Below, piece after piece: positions 36,123 to 44,596 of a DNA stretch of 64,000 bases; position 1 is the stretch's first letter, and the number at the start of each line of letters is the position of its first letter. Source of the stretch: Inquilinus limosus (lineage in GTDB: Bacteria; Pseudomonadota; Alphaproteobacteria; DSM-16000; Inquilinaceae); assembly GCF_002195995.1 (NCBI RefSeq), contig NZ_NHON01000016.1, positions 1-64,000 of the forward strand. Direction: 5' to 3'. Below the pieces are notes generated by a model that did no database searches, was not told the DNA's origin, and saw only the letters and a list, made by a program, of their open reading frames with translations. A program made the translations under genes and the position numbers.

Positions 36123-36905
36123 TCAGGCAGGGTTGCCCCAGCGCAGCGACATGCAGGACAGCCCGGCATCGAGCTTGCCGGTCTCCGCGACCTGCAGCGG
36201 CACGACCCGATAGCCGAGCCGGTCGAGCGCCTCGGCGGTGCGGGGAAAGGCGGCACCGACCAGGACGACGTCGTTGACCCGCAGCGCATTGGCCGCCGCC
36301 TCCTCCCCCTCCGGCACCCGCACCACGCGCATGCCGGGGAAGAAGCCGGCCAGGGCCTCGGTAGCCAGCACCGATTCGCTGTCGAGCAGCGAGCAGGCGG
36401 TCTTGAAATGCAGCACACCGGGCGGCGGCGTCACGATCTCCGCCTTGCGGCCGAGCTCGGCCAGGAGCGCCGCCAGCGCGCCGGCGCCACGGGCGTCGGT
36501 GCGGGCGGACAGGCCGATCATCACGGCGCGCGGCGTCACCAGCACGTCGCCGCCCTCGGCGAATCCGGCCTCCATCGCCAGCACCCGCCCGAAGCGCGCG
36601 GCCAGGGCGGGGGCGAGCTCCGCCGCCTCGCCCAGTCGCGACGGCGCCCCGGGGCGCAGCAGGATGGCGCCTTCGGGGAAGGTCAGCGCCGGATCCTCGA
36701 GGAAGACGGAATCGGGGAAACCCTCCAGCGGCGGCAGCACCTCGACCGCCACGCCCGCCTGCTCCAGCGCCGCGACATAGGCGGCGTGCTCGGCCCGGAA
36801 CCGGGCCATGTCCGGCGCACCCCGGTCGACGGCGCGCAACCCGTCCACGGCGGACGCGGCGGGCTGGCGCGCCAAGGCGCGATCGAACCGGAACACCTCG
36901 GCCAT
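36123..36905 (-). CDS. Dimethylarginine dimethylaminohydrolase-like amidinotransferase
   Basis: A 260-residue enzyme of the guanidino-group modifying superfamily, which hydrolyses N-methylated arginine to citrulline or related reactions. Substrate residues are in FLEDPALTF (E70, D71) and EGGDVLV. The catalytic His166 is in LHFKTACSLLD, and the nucleophile Cys251 in DAGLSCMSLRW. All three catalytic positions are kept. Specificity for dimethylarginine is the family default. It stands alone, in front of tRNA-Ser on the opposite strand. Confidence 0.9.
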   Translation of the reverse strand: MAEVFRFDRALARQPAASAVDGLRAVDRGAPDMARFRAEHAAYVAALEQAGVAVEVLPPLEGFPDSVFLEDPALTFPEGAILLRPGAPSRLGEAAELAPALAARFGRVLAMEAGFAEGGDVLVTPRAVMIGLSARTDARGAGALAALLAELGRKAEIVTPPPGVLHFKTACSLLDSESVLATEALAGFFPGMRVVRVPEGEEAAANALRVNDVVLVGAAFPRTAEALDRLGYRVVPLQVAETGKLDAGLSCMSLRWGNPA

Positions 36906-37004
36906 TCTCGTCTCCGCTCCCTGTCTTCTGCGGTGCCGAGTCTATCCCGCGGCCTGGCCGCCGGCCATGCCGGAAGCGACGTACGAAGCCGCATACAACT
37001 CCGC

Positions 37005-37033
37005 TTGCCGACCCCGACCCTCATCGCTATTGT
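37005..37033 (+). promoter_or_regulatory. Promoter candidate for tRNA-Ser
   Basis: TTGCCG (37005-37010), 17 bases, then TATTGT (37028-37033), ending 12 bases before the mature 5' end of the tRNA. Spacing and placement are right for a sigma-70 promoter; the match is partial. Confidence 0.45.
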
Positions 37034-37045
37034 CGCGCCTCCAGC

Positions 37046-37138
37046 GGAGGGGTGGCCGAGTGGTTGAAGGCGCTCGCCTGGAAAGCGGGTATACGGTGTT
37101 GAGCCGTATCGAGGGTTCGAATCCCTTCCCCTCCGCCA
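37046..37138 (+). tRNA. tRNA-Ser (anticodon GGA)
   Basis: The acceptor stem GGAGGGG (37046-37052) pairs with CCCCTCC (37128-37134), followed by discriminator G and an encoded CCA (37136-37138). The anticodon GGA is at 37080-37082 in loop CTGGAAA. A long variable arm (about 37092-37110, ACGGTGTTGAGCCGT hairpin) identifies a class II tRNA. The T arm contains GGTTCGAATCC. It reads UCC/UCU serine codons. Confidence 0.97.
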
Positions 37139-37325
37139 GCAAGTTCTTGCGTAATATAGCGTGCCGGCGGTGACCAGATCGTAGAATTGGCGTTTTCTAC
37201 GCTGTTTGCTGATGAGAATCTTTGGCAACATTGCGCCGTTATCGCCGTTCTCAGGCAAAGCTCATCGGTTTCAGTGTCGCATTTTGTTGGATCGCCGGAC
37301 CACCGACCGGCAGATGTTCGTCTGG

Positions 37326-38231
37326 CTATTCCAGATAGGGCGTCAACACACCTTCGATCCATTTCATGAATGCTCGGACTCGACGAGACAAATTGCTCCG
37401 ATGCGCCACGACAAAGGACACGGCGATCGCCCGGCGACGAAATTCGGGCATGATCTCCACAAGCGCTCCACTCTCCAAGTATTGGCCAATCCCCAAGAGT
37501 GGCGCCTGAATCAGGCCAAGGCCGGCGACGGCAGCCGCGTCGTAGGTCTGTGCGCTGTTGACATGCAACGCACCTGGCAACTGAAGCGTGGCGTAGCTGT
37601 CGCCGTCCGGGTATTCCCATCCATAGGGTCTTGCGCCCAGCATTGTCGAAAAATGAATTGTCCGATGTTCCTGACGCTGGAGATCTTCTAGCGATCGAGG
37701 GACGCCATGGCGCGCCAGGTAGGCGGGACTGGCAGCGTTGACCATGCGCAACAGGCCCAGCGGGCGGGCAATCAGCGTCTCGTCCCGTATGGGTCCAAGG
37801 CGCAATACACAGTCGAACCCCTCTTGAACCAGATCGACCTGCCGATCCGTACTCGACACCTCCAGCTCCAACCCGGGGTAGGTCGCCATGAAATCCGGCA
37901 AGGCCGGCACAATCGTTGTGCGCGCCACCTCGGTCGGAAGATCGACCCGTAAACGCCCGCGAAGTGCCACACGATCGTCCGCGAACATTGAGTGTAGGTC
38001 ATCGACTTCAGCAAGCAGATCGCGGGCACGGGCATGAAATGCGCGTCCGTCCTCCGTCAACTGCACGCTGCGCGTCGTCCGGTGCAGAAGCCTGACACCG
38101 ACATCCTCTTCCAGCTTCCGGATCGCTGTTGAGGCTCTTCCCTTTTGGGTGCCCAGGCTATCGGCCGCGCGGGTGAAGCTCCCCATTTCCGCGACCGTCA
38201 CGAAAATGAGGATGGGTTCGAGATTCCGCAT
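37326..38231 (-). CDS. LysR family transcriptional regulator
   Basis: DNA-binding regulator of 301 residues. The N-terminal winged helix includes FVTVAEMGSFTRAADSLGTQKGRASTAIRKLEEDVGVRLLHRTTR. An effector domain follows (GRLRVDLPTEVARTTIVPALPDFMATYPGLELEV). ATG 38231 has GAGG eight bases upstream. It is divergent from the DoxX-like and NmrA-like genes and probably controls them. Base composition is clearly less GC-rich than most of the window, which suggests recent acquisition next to the tRNA. The 187 bp between the tRNA and this gene hold no recognisable gene. Confidence 0.92.
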   Translation of the reverse strand: MRNLEPILIFVTVAEMGSFTRAADSLGTQKGRASTAIRKLEEDVGVRLLHRTTRSVQLTEDGRAFHARARDLLAEVDDLHSMFADDRVALRGRLRVDLPTEVARTTIVPALPDFMATYPGLELEVSSTDRQVDLVQEGFDCVLRLGPIRDETLIARPLGLLRMVNAASPAYLARHGVPRSLEDLQRQEHRTIHFSTMLGARPYGWEYPDGDSYATLQLPGALHVNSAQTYDAAAVAGLGLIQAPLLGIGQYLESGALVEIMPEFRRRAIAVSFVVAHRSNLSRRVRAFMKWIEGVLTPYLE

Positions 38232-38247
38232 TTTCGTGCCTCGGTAT

Positions 38248-38267
38248 TGTTCACAAAAGAGAGAACA
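38248..38267. promoter_or_regulatory. LysR-type operator candidate
   Basis: TGTTC (38248-38252), ten bases, then GAACA (38263-38267) form an inverted repeat in the divergent gap between the LysR gene and the DoxX-like gene. The layout resembles the T-N11-A boxes bound by LysR proteins. Confidence 0.4.
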
Positions 38268-38347
38268 GTGCGTTCCCTTTGCCGGCATTTATCATACGCA
38301 AGAGACACAGTAAGCCTCCGAATTGGGACCTCATCGGAGGACAACAC

Positions 38348-38770
38348 GTGTCCGAAACTATGAACCTGCATCAGGCGCCTGAAACCATGACCTTACATCG
38401 CGCCCTGTGGGCCGGCCGAATAATGAGCGCGTTTGTCGTTATCGCTCTGGTGGTAGACGGCACTGTTCAGCTTTTCGCGCCGGCGCAGATCGCGAGCATG
38501 TTGCAGGAAACCGGGTTCGCGATGGAGATGACCCGCGTCGTGGGTCCGACCATCCTCGCCTGCGCCATCCTTTACGCCATTCCAGTCACCTCTGTCCTCG
38601 GCGCGATCCTAGTGACGGGCTTTCTGGGAGGCGCCATCTGCGCCCATGTCCGCATTGGTGAGTTGGGGTCGCCGCCGGAAATCGTTTCCCTGCTTCTGGG
38701 CGCGATGACATGGGGCGGCCTCTACGCGCGCCATCCCCGAATCCGGGCCATTCTGCCGCTCATCCGTTGA
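38348..38770 (+). CDS. DoxX-like membrane protein
   Basis: A 140-residue protein with four predicted membrane helices (for example MSAFVVIALVVDGTVQLF, ILACAILYAIPVTSVLGAILV and EIVSLLLGAMTWGGLYA). The pattern fits the small DoxX-like family often paired with NmrA-type reductases. GTG 38348 is chosen because GGAGG lies seven bases upstream. It shares the low-GC patch and a probable transcript with the NmrA-like gene 45 bp downstream. Function unknown. Confidence 0.75.
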   Translation: MSETMNLHQAPETMTLHRALWAGRIMSAFVVIALVVDGTVQLFAPAQIASMLQETGFAMEMTRVVGPTILACAILYAIPVTSVLGAILVTGFLGGAICAHVRIGELGSPPEIVSLLLGAMTWGGLYARHPRIRAILPLIR

Positions 38771-38815
38771 ACCAACAGCGGCAGTGCTCTGCCCCTCAAG
38801 ATCAGGAGAAAACGC

Positions 38816-39688
38816 ATGTTTTTAGTTATGGGAATCACGGGAAATGTTGGCGGCGCTACGGCAAAACATCTGCTGACGCGCGGCAAGGAGGTACGCGCGC
38901 TCGTCCGCAATCGCGAGAAGGCGGCCAACTGGTCGAACCAAGGCGTGGAACTGGTAGACGGTGATTGGAATGATTCCGCAGCCATCGAACAAGCGCTCAA
39001 AGGCACCGAAGGCGCGTTCGTCATGTTGCCGGCTGTCTGGGCGCCCTCGCCCGACTACAAAGAAGCAAAGGGCCTGATTGCAAACTATGTCGAAGCGCTC
39101 ACCAAGGCAGAGCCGCCGCGAGTGGTTGCGCTTTCGTCGATGGGTGCGAACAGGACCGGCGGGCTCGGGATGATCACGGCCTTATCGCTTCTGGAGCAAG
39201 GTTTTCGCAACCTGACATCCCCAATCGCATTTGTGCGCGCAGGCGGCTTCCTCGAGAACTTCCTCTACGGCCTGCAGGCCGCCCAGGGCGGATCGCTGCC
39301 GGTCTACTACAATCCGACAAACCGGAAATCGACCATGGTCGCGACGAACGACATCGGTGCTGAAGTCGCAACCCTTTTGACCGGGCCAGCCTGGTCAGGA
39401 CAGCGCGTCGTCGAGCTTGGTTCGATGGTCAGCGCGGATGAAGTCGCGGAGCAATTGGGTGAAGTCCTGAATCTCGACGTGAAAGCCTTTGCAGTTCCGC
39501 GTGCAGGGTGGGCGGAAGCGTTCGAACAATTCGGCATCCCGAAGGGCCACACCGGACCTGCCGAAGAAATGTTTGAGGCCGTGAACGCAGGATGGATGGA
39601 CCTCGGAGTCGAAGGTACGGAGCACGTAGCGGGCACGACGTCCGCGCGCGATGTATTCGAGGCTGCACAGAACGCCGCCAAGGCGTAA
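38816..39688 (+). CDS. NmrA-family NAD(P)-binding protein
   Basis: A 290-residue atypical short-chain dehydrogenase/NmrA-like protein. FLVMGITGNVGGATAKHLL is the dinucleotide-binding loop. VELVDGDWNDSAAIEQALKGTEGAFVMLP and VVALSSMGANRTGG follow as in SDR a5-type proteins; the usual YxxxK is missing, as in NmrA sensors. It may reduce quinones or sense NADP/NADPH balance. AGGAG precedes ATG 38816. It belongs to the LysR-controlled low-GC module. Confidence 0.88.
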   Translation: MFLVMGITGNVGGATAKHLLTRGKEVRALVRNREKAANWSNQGVELVDGDWNDSAAIEQALKGTEGAFVMLPAVWAPSPDYKEAKGLIANYVEALTKAEPPRVVALSSMGANRTGGLGMITALSLLEQGFRNLTSPIAFVRAGGFLENFLYGLQAAQGGSLPVYYNPTNRKSTMVATNDIGAEVATLLTGPAWSGQRVVELGSMVSADEVAEQLGEVLNLDVKAFAVPRAGWAEAFEQFGIPKGHTGPAEEMFEAVNAGWMDLGVEGTEHVAGTTSARDVFEAAQNAAKA

Positions 39689-39867
39689 GGCGGGGACGGC
39701 TCTGGCAAAGCCACGGCGTAAGAGAGCTTTTGAGTATCTTAGGTGGCTATGGCGTAGGAATAGTGCCCATCTTCATCGTTCCCGGACCGCCATTTTGCGC
39801 CGTCCCGCAGACGTCCGGTGACATGCCATCTGCAACGGGGCTGGCCACAAGATCAGCGCCGTCCGGT

Positions 39868-40461
39868 CTATGCAGCAGCCGCAGCCCGCACCGTCCGGAG
39901 CGCCCTCGACCAGGCGACGGTCTCGCCAATCATGGTGGCCAGCGCCGCCTCCTGCTCGGCCGAGGGCGACCACGCCTCAGGGTCGGTGAAGAGCGCCCGG
40001 TCGGTGTATTTCGAGAGCAAAACCTGCGTCCGGACCGTCGCGATCTTCACCTCGGCCAGCACGGGGCGGAGCTGCTCGACCGCCCGGGCCGCGCCGAGCG
40101 CACCATAGCCGACGAAGCCCGCCGCCTTGTCGTTCCACTCACGATAGAGGAAGTCGACCGCGTTCTTCAGCGCGGCCGGGAAGGAATGGTTGTATTCCGG
40201 CGTGACGAAGACGAAGCCGTCGCAGGCATCGATCGCCGCCGCCCATGCCTGGGTGTGCGGGTGTCGGTAGTCGCCCCGGATGGCCGGCACCGGTTCGTCC
40301 AACAGCGGCAGGGCGTGATCCGCGATGTCGATGATTCCGACGCTCGCCTCTCCCGATCCGGCCGCCGCGTGCCGGCCGGCGGCCTCCGCAACCCAGCGGG
40401 CCACGACGGGCGCCCGACGGCCCGGCCGGGTGCTGCCGATGACGATCCCCAGCCTGATCAT
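39868..40461 (-). CDS. NADPH-dependent FMN reductase family protein
   Basis: Flavodoxin-like oxidoreductase of 197 residues. GIVIGSTRPGRRAPVVARWV is the FMN phosphate loop. DGFVFVTPEYNHSFPAALKNAVDFLYREWNDKAAGFVGYG covers the flavin-binding core. Probably reduces FMN, quinones or azo/nitro compounds. ATG 40461 has GGGAG in front; the much longer upstream frame is not coding. It is divergent from a TetR gene, with palindromic sites between them, so TetR control is likely. The 179-bp gap downstream shows nothing identifiable. Confidence 0.92.
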   Translation of the reverse strand: MIRLGIVIGSTRPGRRAPVVARWVAEAAGRHAAAGSGEASVGIIDIADHALPLLDEPVPAIRGDYRHPHTQAWAAAIDACDGFVFVTPEYNHSFPAALKNAVDFLYREWNDKAAGFVGYGALGAARAVEQLRPVLAEVKIATVRTQVLLSKYTDRALFTDPEAWSPSAEQEAALATMIGETVAWSRALRTVRAAAAA

Positions 40462-40498
40462 TGAAGGCTCCCGCAAACGATGTCCGGCGGATAGATTA

Positions 40499-40533
40499 CA
40501 ACGGTCGTTGCATTCAGGTAAAACGATCGTTGC
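40499..40533. promoter_or_regulatory. Paired palindromic TetR operator candidate
   Basis: CAACGGTCGTTG (40499-40510, one mismatch) and the perfect AACGATCGTT (40522-40531) share the core CG-TCGTTGCA and lie 22 bp apart, between the divergent FMN-reductase and TetR genes. Two helical turns of spacing suggest cooperative binding by a TetR dimer pair. Confidence 0.6.
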
Positions 40534-40551
40534 AGACCAAGTGAGAAGCCC

Positions 40552-41202
40552 GTGACCGTCGCGGACCGGAACCAACCGTCGGGCCGGCTGGAGGAGAAGC
40601 GGCAGGCGCTGCTCGACGGCGCGCTGCGCGTTTTCGCCCGGGACGGCTACGCCCGCGCCAGCATCGACGACATCGCCCGCGAGGCCGGCGTGTCCACCCG
40701 CACCCTCTACAATCATTTCGGCTCCAAGGCCGGGCTGTTCGAGGCCGTCATCCAGGCCAGCGCAGCCCGCGTTGCCCGATCCCAGATCGCCATGATGGAG
40801 CGACAGCTGAGCGCCGTGACCGACCTGGACGCCGACCTCGTCGCCTTCGGCAAGGCACTTCTGGCGTCCCGGGCCGACCATCCGGAGCATTTCGCCCTGA
40901 TCCGGCAGATCCGGGCGGACCAGCACCACATTCCCCGGCCGGCGATCGAGCGCTGGCAGGAAGCCGGCCCCCTCCGTGTGCGGAGCGCGCTGGCCCGATA
41001 CCTCTCCCGCCTGGGCGAGCAGGGGTTGCTGCGGTTGGAAGATCCGGATCGAGCGGCCGTGCATCTGCTGGCACTGATCGCAACGGCGGTCGAGCCTTTT
41101 GCAGCCACGCCTCTGTCAGAAGAAGACGTCGATGCAGCCATCGCGGCGGCCGTGCGCGTCTTCCTGCGCGGCTATGGCGGCGAGGCTGGAGCCGGCAGCT
41201 GA
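40552..41202 (+). CDS. TetR/AcrR family transcriptional regulator
   Basis: A 216-residue repressor. The DNA-binding domain spans RQALLDGALRVFARDGYARASIDDIAREAGVSTRTLYNHFGSKAGLFEAV. The ligand-binding C-terminus is helical and unspecific. It starts at GTG 40552. It probably represses the divergent FMN reductase gene and itself through the two palindromes at 40499-40533. The inducer is unknown; a quinone or nitro-aromatic is plausible from the target gene. Confidence 0.92.
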   Translation: MTVADRNQPSGRLEEKRQALLDGALRVFARDGYARASIDDIAREAGVSTRTLYNHFGSKAGLFEAVIQASAARVARSQIAMMERQLSAVTDLDADLVAFGKALLASRADHPEHFALIRQIRADQHHIPRPAIERWQEAGPLRVRSALARYLSRLGEQGLLRLEDPDRAAVHLLALIATAVEPFAATPLSEEDVDAAIAAAVRVFLRGYGGEAGAGS

Positions 41203-41323
41203 GCTCGATCAGGAACCTCTGACGATCGGCCACGGGCTGGACCAGGCGTACCGCTGATGGTTCGAGGCCTGATACCCTTGTAAGGACAAAGGAACAGCTC
41301 GCCCTGCGCGATAGGAGGCTGAG

Positions 41324-41794
41324 ATGACCGACACTCTGGACGGCCGTTGCGCCTGCGGTTCCATTCGCTATCAGCTGCTGTCGCCGCCGATGTTCGTGAA
41401 TTGCTGCCACTGCCGCGAGTGCCAGCGGCAGACCGGCAGCGCCTTCGTCATCAACGCCCTGATCGAAGCCGACCGGGTCGCGCTGCTGTCGGGCGAGCCG
41501 GAGCCGGTCGCCGTGCCCACCGACAGCGGCGCCCCGCATCTCATCCATCGCTGCCCCGCCTGCCGCACGGCGCTGTGGAGCACCTATAACGGCCGCACGC
41601 AGGTCCGCTTCATCCGCGTCGGCACGCTGGACGATCCGGCGGCGCTGCCGCCCGACGCGCATATCTACACCCGGTCGAAGCTGCCCTGGGTGGTGCTGCC
41701 GGAGGGCACGCCCGCCTTCGAGGTCTTTTACGACCCGCAGGCGCTGTGGCCGAAGGCCAGCCTGGACCGCAGGCGCGCCGCCGAGGGCGGCTGA
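41324..41794 (+). CDS. GFA/CENP-V family zinc protein
   Basis: A 156-residue member of the glutathione-dependent formaldehyde-activating enzyme (GFA) family. Zinc ligands are visible: CACG (C9, C11), CCHCREC (C28, C30, C33) and CPAC (C77, C80), matching the two-site pattern. PWVVLPEGTPAF is a typical end. Most bacterial members have unknown substrates, so formaldehyde detoxification should not be assumed. Single gene. Confidence 0.9.
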   Translation: MTDTLDGRCACGSIRYQLLSPPMFVNCCHCRECQRQTGSAFVINALIEADRVALLSGEPEPVAVPTDSGAPHLIHRCPACRTALWSTYNGRTQVRFIRVGTLDDPAALPPDAHIYTRSKLPWVVLPEGTPAFEVFYDPQALWPKASLDRRRAAEGG

Positions 41795-41810
41795 CCAGCC
41801 CCCGACAGCG

Positions 41811-42137
41811 TCAGGCGAAAGCCGGCCGGGCGCCCTCGCCCAACCCGCGCGGCAACGCCGCGACCGGCATCACCGGCGCCGGGGCGAACAGCAGGTCCGG
41901 GCGCGCCGCGGCCCAGGCCTTGTCCTTCGCCAGGGTTGCCGGCCGGTTGTCGGTGCGGCACAGCATCAGGGCGCCGGAGGGGTGCTGCCACAGGTCGAAG
42001 CCGAGCAGGTCGGGGAACTCCCGCATCGCCGCCTGCAGCATCGGCGCCGAGCCCTCCGCCGCCAGGACCCGCCGCGACAGGGTGTTGCGATAGAGCTTCA
42101 GGCCGTCCCGTTCCCGGACCTCGCGCGTGACCGCCAT
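41811..42137 (-). CDS. Hypothetical protein, 108 aa
   Basis: No family recognised. ATG 42137 is supported by GAGGAG eight bases upstream; the frame is open further to 42233. The protein has a compact alpha/beta look (AVTREVRERDGLKLYRNT, then FPDLLGFDLWQHPSGALMLCRTDNRP) and ends in a Pro/Ala-rich tail. No signal peptide or membrane helix. It converges on the GFA gene with a 16-bp gap. Confidence 0.55.
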   Translation of the reverse strand: MAVTREVRERDGLKLYRNTLSRRVLAAEGSAPMLQAAMREFPDLLGFDLWQHPSGALMLCRTDNRPATLAKDKAWAAARPDLLFAPAPVMPVAALPRGLGEGARPAFA

Positions 42138-42313
42138 TCCCGGTTCTCCTCTGCCCAGGGCCGCGGCGAGTCCGCGACCCGACATGATCGGAACATAGAG
42201 GGAACATTCGCAGGAGTCCAGCAAAAGGAACAATTCAGGAACTGGCCGTTCCGTTCAAGGCTCGGGGCGGAACCTGGCGCAGACTGCGCGGGTTCCGATC
42301 ATGGAGGTCCGTC

Positions 42314-42730
42314 ATGAGCCGAGCCCTGCCTTCCCGCACCCTCAGCGTCTGGATCGATCGCGAGCCCGACGCCGTTTATGCCTTCCTGTCTGTTCCCGAG
42401 AACTTCATGCGATGGGCCAGCGGCCTTGCCGATTCGCTGAAGCGGGACGGCGACGGCTGGATCGCCGACACGCCGGAAGGGACGATGCGGGTGCGCTTCA
42501 CACCGCCCAACCCGTTCCGCGTCGCCGACCACTGGGTGATCCCGTCGAGCGGGCCGGAGATCTCTCTGCCGATCCGGGTGCTGGCCAATGGCGGCGGCAG
42601 CGAGGTGACGTTCCACCTGTTCCGCCAGCCGGAGATGGATGACGCCCGCTTCGCCCGTGATGCCGACTGGGTCGGGCGCGACCTGGCGACGTTGAAACAG
42701 GTGCTGGAGACCGGCAGCCCCGGCGCATAG
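42314..42730 (+). CDS. SRPBCC (START-like) family protein
   Basis: A 138-residue helix-grip protein: RTLSVWIDREPDAVYAFLSVPENFMRWASGL is the classic polyketide-cyclase/AHSA1-like N-terminus, and WVGRDLATLKQVLE the C-terminal helix that closes the pocket. It binds or transforms an unidentified hydrophobic ligand. GGAGG lies at the right distance from ATG 42314. Not obviously in an operon. Confidence 0.85.
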   Translation: MSRALPSRTLSVWIDREPDAVYAFLSVPENFMRWASGLADSLKRDGDGWIADTPEGTMRVRFTPPNPFRVADHWVIPSSGPEISLPIRVLANGGGSEVTFHLFRQPEMDDARFARDADWVGRDLATLKQVLETGSPGA

Positions 42731-42765
42731 ACGAACGTCGAATACGTCCCGCGACGGCGCCGCTG

Positions 42766-42795
42766 TTAAAGTTGCACGATAGCGCGTCGTACTAT
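42766..42795 (+). promoter_or_regulatory. Promoter candidate for the MHS transporter gene
   Basis: TTAAAG (42766-42771), 18 bases, TACTAT (42790-42795), 62 bp before the start codon at 42858, in an otherwise GC-rich stretch. An overlapping alternative uses TTGCAC at 42772. Moderate match only. Confidence 0.35.
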
Positions 42796-42857
42796 AGGGG
42801 CGTCCGCCCTCACAAAATCGGCGCGCCGGCAACAATGATCAGGGGGAGGATGCGTCG

Positions 42858-44531
42858 ATGACTGCTGCATCAGGCGCCGAAATTCGAGCACCATTGCGAA
42901 CGCTCAGCAAAGGCGAGGAGCGCAAGGTCATATTCGCGTCGTCGCTTGGGACGGTGTTCGAGTGGTATGACTTCTATCTTTACGGCGCGCTGACCGCGTC
43001 GATCGCCAAGAACTTCTTCTCCGGCGTGAATCCGACCGCGGGCTTCATCTTCGCCCTGCTGGCTTTCGCCGCCGGCTTCTTCGTCCGGCCGTTCGGCGCG
43101 CTGGTGTTCGGCCGCCTGGGCGACCTGGTCGGCCGCAAATACACCTTCCTGGTCACCATCGTGATCATGGGCGTGTCGACCTCGGCGGTCGGTTTCCTGC
43201 CCAACTATGAGTCGATCGGCATCGCCGCGCCGGCGATCCTGATCCTGCTGCGGTTGGCTCAAGGCCTGGCGCTGGGCGGTGAATACGGCGGCGCCGCGAC
43301 CTATGTCGCCGAGCATGCGCCGCAGGGCAAGCGCGGGTTCTACACCGCCTGGATCCAGACCACCGCGACGCTGGGCCTGTTCCTGTCGCTGATTGTCATC
43401 CTGGCCTGCCGCATGTCGATGGACACGGCGACCTTCGACGCCTGGGGCTGGCGCATCCCGTTCCTGGTCTCGATCATCCTGCTGATCGTCTCGATCTGGA
43501 TCCGGCTGCAGCTCAACGAATCGCCGCTGTTCCAGCAGATGAAGGCCGAAGGCAAGGGATCCAAGGCGCCGCTGACCGAGGCCTTCGCCCACCGCGGCAA
43601 CCTGAAGATCGTGGCCCTGGCCTTGTTCGGCCTGACCATGGGCCAGGCCGTGGTCTGGTATGCTGGCCAGTTCTACTCGCTGTTCTTCCTGACCCAGACC
43701 CTGAAGGTCGACGCCCAGACCGCCAACCTGCTGGTGGCCGCGGCGCTGCTGGTCGCCACGCCGTTCTTCCTGGTGTTCGGCGCCCTGTCCGACAAGATCG
43801 GGCGCAAGCCGATCATCATGGCCGGCTGCCTGCTGGCGGTCCTGACCTACTTCCCGCTGTTCCAGGCCCTGACCCACTACGCCAACCCGGCGCTGGAGGC
43901 GGCGCAGGCGTCGTCGCCGGTGACGGTGATCGCCGATCCGGCCGAATGCAGCGTGCAGTTCAACCCGGTCGGCACGTCCAAGTTCACCACCTCCTGCGAC
44001 ATCGCCAAGGGGGCACTGGTCAAGGCCGGCGTGCCGTACAGCAACCAGGCCGGGCCGGCGGGGTCCAAGGCCGAGATCGACGTCGGCAGCACCCGCATCG
44101 CCTCCTATGACGGCGCGGCGGCGGATGCCGATAAGGTCCTGAAGCCGCCCTTCGACGCGGCCCTCGGTGATGCCCTGAAGTCCGCCGGCTACCCGCCCAA
44201 GGCCGACCCGGCGCAGATCAACCACTTCATGGTCTGGCTGATCCTGTTCGTGCTGGTGCTGTACGTCACCATGGTCTACGGCCCGATCGCGGCGATGCTG
44301 GTGGAGCTGTTCCCGACCCGGATCCGCTACACCTCGATGTCGCTGCCCTACCACATCGGCAATGGCTGGTTCGGCGGCTTCCTGCCGGCGATCTCCGTCG
44401 CCATCGTCGCCGGCACCGGCAACATCTACAGCGGCCTGTGGTACCCGATCATCATCGCCGGCATCTGCCTGGTGATCGGCACCTTGTTCCTGAAGGACAC
44501 CCGGCACATCGACATCCAGAAGAACCACTGA
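42858..44531 (+). CDS. MHS-family MFS transporter with large extra loop
   Basis: Twelve-helix major facilitator of the metabolite:H+ symporter group (557 residues). LGTVFEWYDFYLYGAL in helix 1, GRLGDLVGRKYTFLVTI in the first cytoplasmic loop, RLAQGLALGGEYGGAATYVAEHAPQGKRGFYTAW and DKIGRKPIIMAGCLL are family hallmarks. Members carry carboxylates, betaines or aromatic acids. Between helices 9 and 10 (about residues 340-455) there is a soluble insert of roughly 115 residues with two cysteines, much longer than in most members. A strong terminator follows. The neighbouring regulator and kinase suggest two-component control by a carboxylate. Confidence 0.92.
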   Translation: MTAASGAEIRAPLRTLSKGEERKVIFASSLGTVFEWYDFYLYGALTASIAKNFFSGVNPTAGFIFALLAFAAGFFVRPFGALVFGRLGDLVGRKYTFLVTIVIMGVSTSAVGFLPNYESIGIAAPAILILLRLAQGLALGGEYGGAATYVAEHAPQGKRGFYTAWIQTTATLGLFLSLIVILACRMSMDTATFDAWGWRIPFLVSIILLIVSIWIRLQLNESPLFQQMKAEGKGSKAPLTEAFAHRGNLKIVALALFGLTMGQAVVWYAGQFYSLFFLTQTLKVDAQTANLLVAAALLVATPFFLVFGALSDKIGRKPIIMAGCLLAVLTYFPLFQALTHYANPALEAAQASSPVTVIADPAECSVQFNPVGTSKFTTSCDIAKGALVKAGVPYSNQAGPAGSKAEIDVGSTRIASYDGAAADADKVLKPPFDAALGDALKSAGYPPKADPAQINHFMVWLILFVLVLYVTMVYGPIAAMLVELFPTRIRYTSMSLPYHIGNGWFGGFLPAISVAIVAGTGNIYSGLWYPIIIAGICLVIGTLFLKDTRHIDIQKNH

Positions 44532-44555
44532 CGCTGGAGCTTGTATCCACCGCGA

Positions 44556-44588
44556 GGCCGCGCCCAGAATGGGCGCGGCCTTTGCTTT
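44556..44588 (+). terminator. Intrinsic terminator after the MHS transporter
   Basis: Perfect 10-bp stem GGCCGCGCCC (44556-44565) with 44571-44580, 5-base loop, then TTTGCTTT. It ends only 9 bp before the response-regulator start, so that gene would need read-through or a promoter within the transporter end. Confidence 0.85.
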
Positions 44589-44596
44589 GGCGGAAG

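Noticed and set aside
37139-37325. Integrase or attachment-site duplication next to tRNA-Ser
   Set aside because: No integrase-like frame and no repeat of the tRNA 3' end was seen downstream, so an active integrative element is not supported.
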